Assembly: GCA_007922225.1 (NCBI GenBank)
Contig: ML679961.1
Span: 71,218,890 to 71,282,889 of the forward strand
DNA length: 64,000 bases
Reading direction: 5' to 3'
Origin: Emydura subglobosa
Taxonomy: Eukaryota; Chordata; Testudines; Chelidae
The notes under the pieces are model-generated. The model was not told where the DNA came from and did no database searches. It worked only from the letters and a program-made list of their open reading frames with translations. Shown in pieces: positions 29,399 to 40,807 of the stretch; position 1 is the stretch's first letter; every line of letters starts with the position of its first letter. Made by a program: the position numbers and the translations under genes.

Positions 29399-30013
29399 AC
29401 TTGTTGGGTGAGACCGACATTGGAAGTTCTAGTGTTCACATTTTTTAAAAAGATGTTGAAAAACTGAAGTAGCTGTAGAAAATAGCCATAAAAATTATTA
29501 GAAGGCTGGAGAAAATGCTTTAACAGTGAGATACTTAAAGAAGTCAGTCTGTTTATTTTATAAAAAAGGAAGATAACTTGATTACAGTGTATAAGTACCT
29601 TCATGGAACAAAAGGACTGGGTACCAAAGGGCTCTTCAACTGAGTGGAGGAAACATAACAAGAACCAGTGTCTGGAAGCTGAAGCCAGACAAATTCAAAA
29701 TAGGAATAAGGCACATTTTAATTAGTTTATTAATTTATTATTAAACAGTGAGGGTGACTAACCACTAGAACAAGTTACCAAGACAAGTGATGGATTCTCC
29801 ACTTGTTCATGTCTTCAGATCAAGACTGGATGTCTTCCTGGAAAATATGCTTTACCCAAACACAAGTTATGCTTTAGTCAAACAGGTTACTGAGCTCAGT
29901 ACAGGTAACCTGGTGAAACTGAATGGCCTGTGATATATAGGAGATCAGACTAGTCCCTTCTGGCTGTAATCTCTATTAATCTGTGAAGGGAAATATTTGC
30001 CAAATGCCATGAA

Positions 30014-31110
30014 GACAACATAGGAAGGTGCAGTGGTCTTCCTCCGAGCCGGGCTCCGAAGAAGGGCCGCAACCCCGGGGCCAGACAGAAAAAGGGCCGG
30101 CAGCCCAGTCTGCCCGGCAACCGGGAGACCAACTAGCGATAGGTCCTGCTGGCCGAACAATCCAGCAACAGAGGGGCGGAGTCTCAGGCAGGGCTGAGAG
30201 TATAAAAAGCAGACCCCACAGCTCAGAAAGAGACAAGCTACTGGCAGAGGCTGCAGCAAAGGCCTAAACCGGGCCGGGCCGCTGCCCCAAGCGAGCGCCT
30301 CCTGGAGCGAAGACCCCAGGAGTGGCCCAAGCAACCCACCCCTAAGGGTTGGATAGGGCCCCTGGGTCTCCTAGACTGGCCTAGGCCTACCGGGCCCCAG
30401 GACTGGGCCAGGCCCCTGGGCCTCAGTGACTGGAGCGAATCCCTGGAGCCCAAGGGCTGGGAGATCCTCTTCCCTCCCCCCCCCCGAGGCCGGACCTGAC
30501 CTGGAAGAGCTGCCTGACGCTGAGCCCCCAGAGATGGGACAGGACCTGGAGGAGCTGCCTGAGGCTGAGCCATCCCCTGAGCCCTGTGACCTGGAAGAGC
30601 TGCCCCTCGCAGAGGAACTCCCCGCCTTGCCACCTGTGGACGAGGAAGGACTGGCAGGTCTACCCCGGGCCGTATACCCCAGCGACCCCGAGGACCCGGC
30701 GGACACAGGTACCTGGGATACGGGGAGGAAGTGGCCCAGGGATGGCAATAGCCGTGGCTGAGACAGGGCCAAGCCCCGCCGACTCAATGGCAACACCTTT
30801 GCCATTGCTAGGACCCTGGGCTGGGACGCAGTGGAGTTGGGTGGGTCTGTGTCCCTCTCCTCTGCCCTCCCCATTGTCCTTGCCACCCAGGGAGTGATTA
30901 CCTTCCCCTGCTCTCCTGACTAGAGGACACGGCTTGCTCGCCCGCCCTGCCTGAGGGCCGGGGCACCAGGCTGCTTGCNNNNNNNNNNGCCCTGCCTGAG
31001 GGCCTGGGCACCAGACTCATCGCAGATGCTAACGATTCCCTTGAAGAAAGGTACAGTGGCCTTCCTCCAAGCCGGGGCCCGAAGAAGGGCCACAACCTCG
31101 GGAATGGACC
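30014..31110. repeat. GC-rich block with flanking direct repeats and an assembly gap
   Basis: A sharply GC-rich segment in AT-rich surroundings. A unit of about 54 bp (cagtggtcttcctccgagcc...) at 30028-30083 recurs at 31049-31104. A TATA-like tataaaaag lies at 30201. Several long open frames are low-complexity (Glu/Leu/Pro-rich; DLEELP recurs three times in one at 30426-30761). It starts just past the CR1 3' end. It may be part of a turtle retroelement or a CpG-rich satellite; I cannot name it. Confidence 0.5.
30979..30988. other. Assembly gap of 10 N
   Basis: Ten N flanked on both sides by copies of the same unit (gccctgcctgagggcc...gggcaccag), so a tandem array has probably been collapsed and the real length is unknown. 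Confidence 0.98.
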
Positions 31111-33104
31111 GGACCCTGTGTTACAGCAAGAACCGGAAGCTTGAAACTGATGTACTAGAAAATGGAGACGCAATGGAGGAATTCAAAGAACTGTGCAAGA
31201 CAGTCAGAGCAATAGGACAGAAAGATGATTTTAATAATTTGGGCTTTGAAGGGGACAATGTGGATGTCTATGAGATACAGCCTCAGCAAGTGCTTTAGTG
31301 AGTAGACAGAGATGGTCAGATTTTGGAAATATTACACAGGAAGCAGCAGCAGGATTTGCAGATGGCCTGGAGATGTGAGACAAGGGAGAAGAAGTTGCCA
31401 AACATGACCCCTATTTGATGGGGAGAATAGAAACAGCATCAGCAGTGACAATGAATGGGGTGGGAAGGGTTGTACAAATTACACATGCACACATTCCCAA
31501 CTCTGTAGCAGTGCAGAATCAGCCCCCAGACTTGAGTTCCAGCTCTGCTTCTTTTTACTACTTACAAGTAAACAGACATTCATCCTTTTGCCACTGTCAA
31601 TCCATTAGCACTAAAATGAGTTCAGAACCTAACTGAAGAGCAGAGGGGCTGGAATAGTTAGTACCACAGGGGAACACAAAGCCACTTCATTCCAACACTC
31701 TCTCACATGGAGCTTGCTGCTGTGGGTGAATGTGCATGTTCTCACTGGCAGTTGGGGCTCTCAGACTTTATGGCTGATACAATACTCTAAAAACACACAG
31801 AGCTTTGCACAGTTCATATGCACTGGCGTCCAAACACAAGACTACTTTACTGGGGAAACAAAAACTCCTTTCCAAACCACACTGAAGAATCTTCAGGAGC
31901 AGATTTTTCTTGGAAAGATGTTTTGGAAGGAGGAGTTGGCATGTGTGAGTGGCCAAAAGAAAGGAGGAGTAATAGCATGATATTTACTGGAAATAGGATT
32001 ATTTCAGTTTCCTACCCTGAGGTGGTTCTTGAGAGACTATAAAAATACTTCAGAAAATTCGTTTTTATCCGGGTGGTCTTGTGGAACCATGCTCTCTGCC
32101 TTTGCCATGCAAGAGGTTTTTGTCTGATTCAGTCTCTCTCCCTCCTTGTACTGGTAGTACAGTGAGTTCACCCCTTAACAGTACTGGGTGATCGAATAAC
32201 TTGCAACACTTATTAGTGACCACTCCAGATTGAGCTGTGGTGTTGACAAATTCCAAAGAAACTCAGTCAGTCATTTGACTTGGGGTCTCAAAGCTGTGGA
32301 GGATAAATAATATGGGGGAAATGAAAGAATCCTTGGGGCTCAGAGAGTAGGTGATGAATTTTTCTGTATAAGCTTTTTATATCCCTGAACAGCAACTGAA
32401 CTGTGTGTACACAATCATCTAGCACCTACATGCTACAAAGCTAAACAAAAGCTACTGGCTCTCAGCCATTCAGGTCATCAGTAGTTAAGCACATGAAAGC
32501 TGCATTATCCTAACCAGAAACAGTTTTAGGAAATCCTTTGCCATAGTTAGATTCCAGTCAAAGCCCGTACAGCAAGGAAATTCTAGATGTCACTTTCCAT
32601 TTGTAAAAACAACAGAAGCAGGATTGATATATAATTTTATGCGTAGAAAACTAATAATTTTTCATGGCAATTATCAGTATTTTCATACAAATTCTCAGCG
32701 TAACAAATGATTTCTGCATAGCTCCGAGCAAGACTGTCTCTGCAAATATGGAATAAAATGGTATTGATTACTTTATCTATTTAGGTTAGTGAGGAAGATG
32801 GGTGTTCTAAAGCAACTCCCATTTTTCTTGCCTTCCATGCTAGTAGATGATCCAACTGACTTAAGAAGAGCACTGGGTCTTTAATCCCAACCATTATCAT
32901 CATGACTTACAGCATAGTACCAGAGAATAAAAGAGCTCCCTCCATTTACCCAGTTGCTAATTCCTTCTATGAGGAAAGTCATTGAAACTCAATGTCTGAT
33001 TCAGCACTGAGAACGTTTATTTTCCCTAGCAATGTTCAACAACAACTCCAACACAATTTTCATTTTACTAGTCATCCTAACATCAGGAGATAGTAAGCTT
33101 TAGT

Positions 33105-33530
33105 AATTTGAACAATTTATAGGAAGCCAAGACTCTATTGTTCTATACACAGTTCTGCTACTGATTTACTGTGTAACGTACAAGTCACTTACACCTCTCT
33201 CTGTTTCCTTTTACCTATAACCATATGTATCTACCTCACAAAGGTGGTGTAAGGCAGTGGTTCCCAATCTTTTTTCATTTGTGGACCCCTGGAAAATTTT
33301 AAATGGTGGTGCAGACCCCTTGGGAAATTTAGAATGGAGGTACAGACCCCTTGGGAAATCTATTGTCTGTATATATAATTGAAACCTGTTTTAAGTCTTT
33401 CACGGACCCCTTAGACATATTCTGCAGACCTAGGTTGAGGACCATTGGTGTAAGGTTTAATGTTTAAGATCTTTACAGGAAACACACTTGTGTATATGAA
33501 GGGAGTAATACCCTTTAAATAATTTGTGAA
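33105..33530 (+). repeat. MIR SINE split by a hAT MITE
   Basis: The left part (33105-33254) has 'gttctgctactgatttactg', 'tgtaacgtacaagtcactta' and 'ctacctcacaaaggtggtgt'; the right part resumes at 33448 with 'gtgtaaggtttaatg', the expected MIR continuation. Confidence 0.75.
33255..33447. mobile_element. hAT MITE with perfect 8-bp target duplication
   Basis: The 193-bp element starts CAGTGGTTCCCAATC and ends GGTTGAGGACCATTG. GTGTAAGG flanks it on both sides (33247-33254 and 33448-33455). The interior repeats 'cagaccccttgggaaat' twice. It is noncoding. Confidence 0.93.
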
Positions 33531-34904
33531 CCTCTTAAGGCCCCTCACTGTCTTCTATGTCTTCAGACCCCTTCTGGAGCAGCAATGTGTATTTCTAACT
33601 AGGCTTGCACATTCCATACATTTAGAAAACATGATTTTTTGTTTATTTTATGTGAGGAAACAGTTATTTATGTGGTTCCTTCATATTACATATGTTGTGT
33701 AAAAACCAAAAGACACAACAACACTATAGAAGGGCAAAGTATTATTAATATTGTTCTGACTACCCCATCCACCCTTTTACTCCAAGGCATCCACCAAATA
33801 AACAACAGTGGAGGCAATGTTCATGTCTAAATATGCCAATCTCAACACTTAAATAAAAAAGTATTTTAGAGCAGCACTTTGGGTTGATGGTGCCATGTAA
33901 TCTGAATAAATGAAACTGCAGCACAAAGTAATGGCCACAGGAATGACCATCCAAAGCAAATACCCTGGAAAGTCACAGGCCTGAGAACAAACATGGGGGA
34001 TGGTGGAGGGGAGAGGTTCTTCTTCTGCCTAAAACTAACATGATGAAAACTTGTTGGAAACTTTTATCACATGCTGTATGTATTTTCTTAAACTTCAAAA
34101 CCAATAATTTAGAATTAAATGCAAGCAAAAAGGGAGGGAGGGAAGTATCTGGTACGATGGAGAGAATTAAAAAAAAAATTTCTGCCTACACAAATATTCC
34201 CAGCAGCAGACACTTAGACCACAATATTTATTTTAGTAAATGCAGAGTGAGTGAAAAACATCACTTTCTCCTATAATATTTCAAAGCTTTAAACCATTTT
34301 TTTTATGAATACCATACATGTAAAGTCATGTTTGTCTGCTGGCACTACAGCTGGGCTGACAACCCATTTACATAAGGTTCATATCCCATGCAGTCAAGAG
34401 TGACCGTAGGAGCAGGATCAGAGAAGTATTTAAAGAGACGTTGAAAAGGGGGTTATGTTCAAAGTTAGACATGTTTTTAAATGGTTATCAGATAGGGGAT
34501 TTCTTCTCAATTTTGTTTCAAACAAAAATCCACCACTCTTACCAAGAAATTCAATACCAATACCATGAAAACTCAAAGAACTGGGATCTTGTTTTCATGT
34601 GTCACGTAAAAGTATGTCATCTAATGCTACCCTGGGGCATAGGCTTAGCAATGACAGAATCATCACTGCCACTAGTTGTAAGCACCTTGTTTTTGGAGTT
34701 TTTTTGGGGGGAAGGGAGATGAGTGGGGGAATGAGGTCTTCCATTCAAATACTGGTCAGGCCCAACCTTAGCTTACTCTATAGAGTCTAATAACATCACA
34801 GCTCAAGGTGGACGATTGCAGCTCTTAGGAGGGAAAGCAATGATCTCCCTCCTAACTTTGTATTAATTATTATTCCAAACAGAAAATGCCAGAAGGGAGA
34901 TGTT

Positions 34905-35130
34905 CTATGAAAGGTAAAACATGGGTCTAGAAGTAAGGGCTCCTGGTTTCTATACCTGGCTCTGACACTGATTGACCTTGAATACCTCACTTAGCCTCTC
35001 TCCTACCTCAATTTCTAAAACTGTAAAATGGGAATAAAACCACCTAGCTCACAGGGTGTGTTTTGCAAAGTGTTTTGACATGCTCAGATGAAAAGTGCTA
35101 AGTAAGCATAAAGCATGGAAAGTACTATCA
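34905..35130 (+). repeat. MIR SINE
   Basis: Landmarks: 'agggctcctggtttctatac', 'ctggctctgacactgattga', 'aaactgtaaaatgggaataa' and 'agctcacagggtgtg', ending 'aaaagtgctaagtaagcata'. Confidence 0.88.
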
Positions 35131-35541
35131 TTAAAGCAGTTTGTTCTTTTTGTACATTACAATTTAAGAGTTGTTTAAACATTTTTAAACTCTTAAGGAA
35201 GGACAGGCCAACTTTCTAGTATTCAGACTAGAAATCTCAAAGTCTATATCAACATTATTTTTCAAGTCTTACATCCAGTTTTGCCCACTTCACATGAAAG
35301 GGTCTGGAGGTAACTACAATTCCCTTACAGAAATCACAGATGATTAATATGGCAGTTACCAAGATATGCAAGTCATTCAACATTGAGTAGGTAGTAGGTG
35401 ATCACTTCATAGCATGGAGGAGAAAAATTATGTGGGTACACACCACCAGTATGTATTTATTTAAAGAATGCATTTGGTTACATTTTTACATTTTCAACTG
35501 AATGACTGATTGCAAAATTTAGCATCCAAATAGCCAATTAT

Positions 35542-35558
35542 CAAGCAAGCAAGCAAGC
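35542..35558. repeat. (CAAG)n short tandem repeat
   Basis: Four CAAG units in an EXT2 intron. Confidence 0.9.
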
Positions 35559-35775
35559 CTTGTTTCCAATTCTGAATGAACTGGATTAATCCCATGGACT
35601 ATTTTTAGTTTCTTGCACAGTTGTAGAAAGCATCAAAAAAGAGGCCATAATTATGTGTTAAAATAATGAGCGCAAATTGATTAAAAAACATACTGAAAAG
35701 TGATGTAAGTTCCCTGCCCATCCAAAGACTCCTTCCAGCTTTCCTGACACTGATGAGTTTTGGTCAGAGACAGGT

Positions 35776-37010
35776 GAGAACATAATATAAGAATGACCTT
35801 ACCGGCTCAGACCAATGGTCCATCTAGCCTAGTATCCTATCTTCCTGCAGTGGCCAGTGTCAGGTGTTTCAGAGGAAATGAACAGAATAGGGCAATTATC
35901 AAGTGATCCATCCCCTGTTGTCATACACTCTCAGCTTCTGGTAATCAGAGCCTATGGACACCCAGAGCAAGTGGTTGCATCCCTGACCGTCCTGGCTAAT
36001 AGCCATTGATGGACCTATCCTCCAGGAACTTACCTAATTCTTTTTTGAACTCCTTTATACTTTTTGGCCTTCACAACATCACCTGCAATGAGTTCCACAG
36101 ATTGAATGTGCGTTGTGTGCATTACTTTGCATTTATCAACATTGAACTTCATCTGCAATTTGAATTCCTAGTCACCCAGTTTTGAGAGACCCCTTTATAA
36201 TTCTTCACAGTCAGCTTTGGACTTAACTACTTTGAGTAATTTTGTATCATCTTCAAATTTTGCCACCTCACTATTTACCCTCTTTTCCAGATCATTTATA
36301 AATATATTGAACAGCACTTGTCCCAGTTCAGATCCCTGGGGGATACCACTATTGACCTCTCTCTTCTTTCTGAAAACTGACCATTCATGCCTACACTTTG
36401 ATTCCTATCTTTTAACCAGTTGCTGATGCATGAGAGGACCTTCCCTCTTATCCCGTGACTGCTTTCTTTGCTTAAGAGCCTTTGGTGAGGGACCTAGTCA
36501 AAGACATTCTGAAACTCCAAGTACATTATATCCACTGGATCAGCCTTGTCCATAAGTTTGTTGACCGCTCGCCCCCCAAAATTCTAATAGATTGGTGAGG
36601 CATGATTTCCCTTTACAAATGCCTTGTTTACTCTTCCCCAACAAATCATGTTCATCTATGTGTCTGATAATTCTGTTCTTTACTACAGTTCCAAGCAATT
36701 TGCCTTGTACTGACGTTAGGCTTACCAGCCTGTAACTGCCAGGATCACCTCTGGAGCTTTTTTTAACAATTGATGTCACATTAGCTATCCTCCAATCATC
36801 TGGCAAAGAAGCTGATTTGAATGACACACTACATACCACAGTTAATAGTTCTGCAATTTCATATCCGAGTTCTTTCAAAACTCTTGGTTGAACAGGATCG
36901 GGTCCTGATGACTTATTACTGTTTAGTTTATCAGTTTGCTCCAAAACCACCTCTACTAACAGCTCAATCTGAGACAGTTCCTCAGAGACACCATCTGTTG
37001 CAATTTCACT
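35776..37010 (-). mobile_element. CR1 LINE with recognisable reverse-transcriptase coding
   Basis: The 3' end is the turtle-typical 'accggctcagaccaatggtc', 'catctagcctagtatcctat' and 'ctaatagccattgatggacc'. A minus-strand frame at 36540-36950 (136 codons) encodes the fingers part of a CR1 reverse transcriptase: NSNKSSGPDPVQPRVLKELG, LPDDWRIANVTSIVKKSSRG and GDPGSYRLVSLTS. A stop and frameshifts after the 'FWGAS' region kill it. It is 5'-truncated and sense to EXT2. Confidence 0.92.
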
Positions 37011-39922
37011 CTATCGTTCTAACTAGACTGGTCAGAGTTTGGGTCCCACACATCTGAGATGCCATCTCTCCCTGTATCATGCAGCAGCAATTAAGATCAG
37101 CATCTGATTCTTATATCAGTGGTCAAACAGTAGGCCATTCTTGGTGGAGGGCCCTTGACTGGAATTCACCTTCAAGCCTTGGTCTGACAGAATCTGCAGT
37201 GGTTGACTTTTAGGGCCCATTGCAAAGTTTATCTTTCTATTTGGGCTATTAATAATTGGGAGGAGGGCTGAGTGGGGAAGATTCTAGTCTTTTTGGGAAG
37301 GGGTGTCTTTAGTGAACATTGTGGCATCTTCAATTCTGAGAATTTATTTTTATTCTATATTGTTCATAAGCCTAGAAAAATCTGGTTTGGATTCTATAAA
37401 GTCACATTTGAGCAGCCTTTAAAAGCATCTACAGTGATTTTAAAATTTGCATTTAATTTGACCCTTTCCTTTACTAGAGAGAGAGGAGAGAGTTTATTTT
37501 GCTTCCTTATGATTGTTTAATTATGTGATTCTCTGTGCAAACATAAAACCCTTGATTATATAACCCAATGTCAAAGTGAGTTTTCACTTTAAGCAGAAAA
37601 AGCATTTGGTGTAGTTTTAATTTATAAAATTACTCTGGAGCTGACATAGGAAAGGAAAGAATAGTTAAGTGACATACTTGTGTAGCACCGCACTAGCCAT
37701 GCCTCTGGAAACCCTGGGTTCAAATTTGAATTTATTGCAGGTCATCACAAAGGAAAATTACTTTGATGTTCTCATCCCAGCCACCATTTATGCATATCGA
37801 AAAACCCACTGGCTCTGACAGCGGAAGCCCTGATTTACCTTTGCACAGCAGACCCAGAAACGTGTCCCCTATATGGCAATGACCAGGAAATCCTGCATTT
37901 GATGCAGTAGTAGGTTAACTGTCCTGGCTTTACTATAACCAATTAAAAGAGAATAGCCATAAAAGTGCAGATACTACCGTAGGGTAATAAACTAGACCTT
38001 ATCAGTGACAGTGGTGCACATTACAAACTTCAAACTCATTCCTTGCCCTAATCCATCAGAAACTTCCTGGCTTTAATAGGCTATAAATGGCAGAAGCTTT
38101 GAAGTCCAAGGATTAGAATCGCTAATAGACAGACTGAAAAAGCAACTAAGTGCAGCCAAGGCCCGCTACTCCACTAAAGAACCAGGTGGAACGCACTGCA
38201 TGGAGCTGTATTAAAATAAATTAAATTAATTTAATCAAACTGCTCTCTCCCCAGCTGCAGACCAAGAGATTACATGGGTTATCAAAGCATTAAAAATAAA
38301 TGGACAAAGGGAGGAGATAAGAGCCATATGAGAAACATAACTTATTAAAACACATATTTACTCCAATACAAGACTAGTTCCAACATCAGAGCCCAATAGA
38401 AAAAGCTCTCAAATGGGACCTACGATCATTAGGCTCACAGGCAAGTGCATTCTTTTTGGAGATAACAATTTATGATTTAATAATATCTGAGCAAACGTAA
38501 GGAAGACAGAAAATCAATATGCTTATAAAAAGAATTTTCACTTCTCAGATTATTAAAATTATTGTTAATATGAGATTTTTCAAGTCAGTAGTTTGTTTCA
38601 ATTCTCCCTCACCTGCCTTACAGGGAAGAATATATGGAAACAATCCATTTGGGGCAGAAATCAATATTTTTTGTTATATTCACAGTGTGTGCAATATTTA
38701 CTCTATTGGAGTAATAGCTCAGTTATGTGTTATGAATTTGTTTTCCATAAAAACTTCAGAGTACACAAAAGCAACATCTTCCATTTATATGCAATACTTT
38801 TAATCTCAAAAGATCCCATAATAATTTACCAGCCACAAGTACATGTAAGAATCACTTCATTTGTCAGTGATGGGCAACCACATCTGGTGTATTTTACACA
38901 GCGGTACTAAACAACAATTTGAGACAAGAAATGAATACTGTATCCAATTTAAACTGGAGCAAGAATATAAGGAGGCAGGATGTAATGCACCAAAACTGGA
39001 AATGGGCCAGGACAATGGGATTAGCATCATGACTTTTGCAAAAGTGCCATGGGATCTTAAATGAGCACAAGCTAACAGGAACTCAGGTTAACATTGTACC
39101 TAACATACATAAATGGCCAGTTTATATCTCAGGTTCTCAGTATATTCTTATATAGGAGAATTGCAAAGCCACGGAGCTGTCTTAAAGATTCACTTGATTG
39201 GCTACTGGAGACAGAAGAGAGTTTATTAATAATTCACAGGGTTCTACAGCCACAGATTTTAATATTTAAACAACAGTTATCCTAGTTAGAGGAAGCACTT
39301 TTGCCCAAAGAGCATCTCCTTCATATTTCAGGGAGGATGCCCAATTAGTATTTGCTAGGGGAAGGCAAGTTTATTTTACTTCAACCCACAATGTCTGAGT
39401 GACTTTGAATTTGTTGGAAAATTCACGTGCGGGTTAGAAAAGACTGAAAAAAGAGAGCAGAGATCAGAGGAAAAAATTCAGTGGAGGAAAGGAGCAGAAA
39501 ATAGGTAAAGTAAAAAATACAGAGAGCTTGTAAGAAAAAGGAAGAGAAAAATCCTAATTCACACTGTATACAGGGCACCTTCTTGTCATGTTCTGATTTT
39601 TGGAGCAGGTGGCTCTTTATCTCCAACACAGAGCACGAACATCTTTCTAGTATGTTTTTTAAACCAAATCTGCCTAGAAAAAACTGTGGATTTAAATTAC
39701 ACGAAAGAAGGTTCATGAGCATCAAATGATTTTACAAACTCAGGAACTCAAAATAAGACAGAGGTTCAAAAGTCCTCCAAACTCCACAAGGTTTGCTCCT
39801 CACTGATATAAACAGAATCATCTGTTTTAAATATAAATATTTAAATAAAAAGATCATATGTCTCACTTTTATGAGGATAGTCCCAGAGTTTTCACATGAT
39901 AACCCGATGTCCCAGAAACTTA

Positions 39923-40216
39923 GGCCTAGTCTACACTTACCTGGAAATTTGGTGGCAGTCGAAGGGAGTTATGCAAGCCAAGCAGAGTAGTTTGAGTAAC
40001 TCCCGCCGACTTCATAACTGCCTTTTAGAGCGCTGTCTCCACTGCACTACGCTGATGGGAAATGTGTTCCCATCAACACAGCGCTATGCCTTTTGAGGTG
40101 GTGATTTAATTGAATCAACTTGCAGATCGACTGAGCCGGTCTTCACTTCCGTTCACTCGATCTGGACAGATCTATCTGAGGGCCGCAAATTTGCCACCAT
40201 CAGTGTGTACATAGCC
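39923..40216. mobile_element. PIF/Harbinger-like MITE with TTA target duplication
   Basis: The 294-bp element starts GGCCTAGTCTACAC and ends GTGTACATAGCC, an approximate inverted repeat, with TTA on both sides (39920-39922 and 40217-40219). A three-base TWA duplication is typical of PIF/Harbinger elements. It is noncoding. Confidence 0.75.
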
Positions 40217-40582
40217 TTATTTCTGGACACCCGGAATATCTCAAGTTTTTATTTCATCAATCAAAATGTTCATTTATTTTATAACCACAAAATGTCCAAG
40301 CTGCACTGTTGCATCAAGCCAAATTTGTTCTGTTTTTACCAAGAAAAACAGTCTAATGGAACAAGCGTTCACTGAGATTAATAGTGTCTGGAAAGAAAAA
40401 TCAAACTAGCATTGGCCTTTTGTATTTTGCAACTTCAAAGAAAGTGTTGCTATGAAAGTGTACCAGTTTTTTATTTGAAAAGTACGATTACGAAATAGTT
40501 TTAAATAGTTTTATGTTTAAAAGTACATAGAAGACAGGTTGCATTGCACTAGGAGTACAGCAGGTGTACCGCCATTACTCTA

Positions 40583-40807
<225 letters not shown>

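Larger units (their letters stand above)
28395..29990 (+). mobile_element. CR1 LINE copy, antisense to EXT2, interrupted twice
   Basis: The left arm (28395-28690 and 28969-29105) keeps reverse-transcriptase C-terminal signatures: 'ctagctaactgacagacctc', a decayed 'tctgcagatgacacaaag' (ADDT region) and 'cttaggggtcacagttgaca' (LGVTVD). The right arm (about 29399-29990) keeps 'aaagatgttgaaaaactgaa', 'gattacagtgtataagtacc', 'agccagacaaattcaaaata' and the 3' end 'tctggctgtaatctctatta'. A MITE and an opposite-strand CR1 tail lie between the arms. Confidence 0.85.

Noticed and set aside
30426..30761. Open frame with repeated DLEELP/EELPEAEP units, possible small acidic protein
   Set aside because: It arises from tandem GC-rich units in the gap-containing block, and long frames occur on both strands of the same stretch, as expected from composition alone.
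36540..36950. 136-codon reverse-transcriptase frame as a functional gene
   Set aside because: Clearly CR1, but 5'-truncated and ended by stops and frameshifts.
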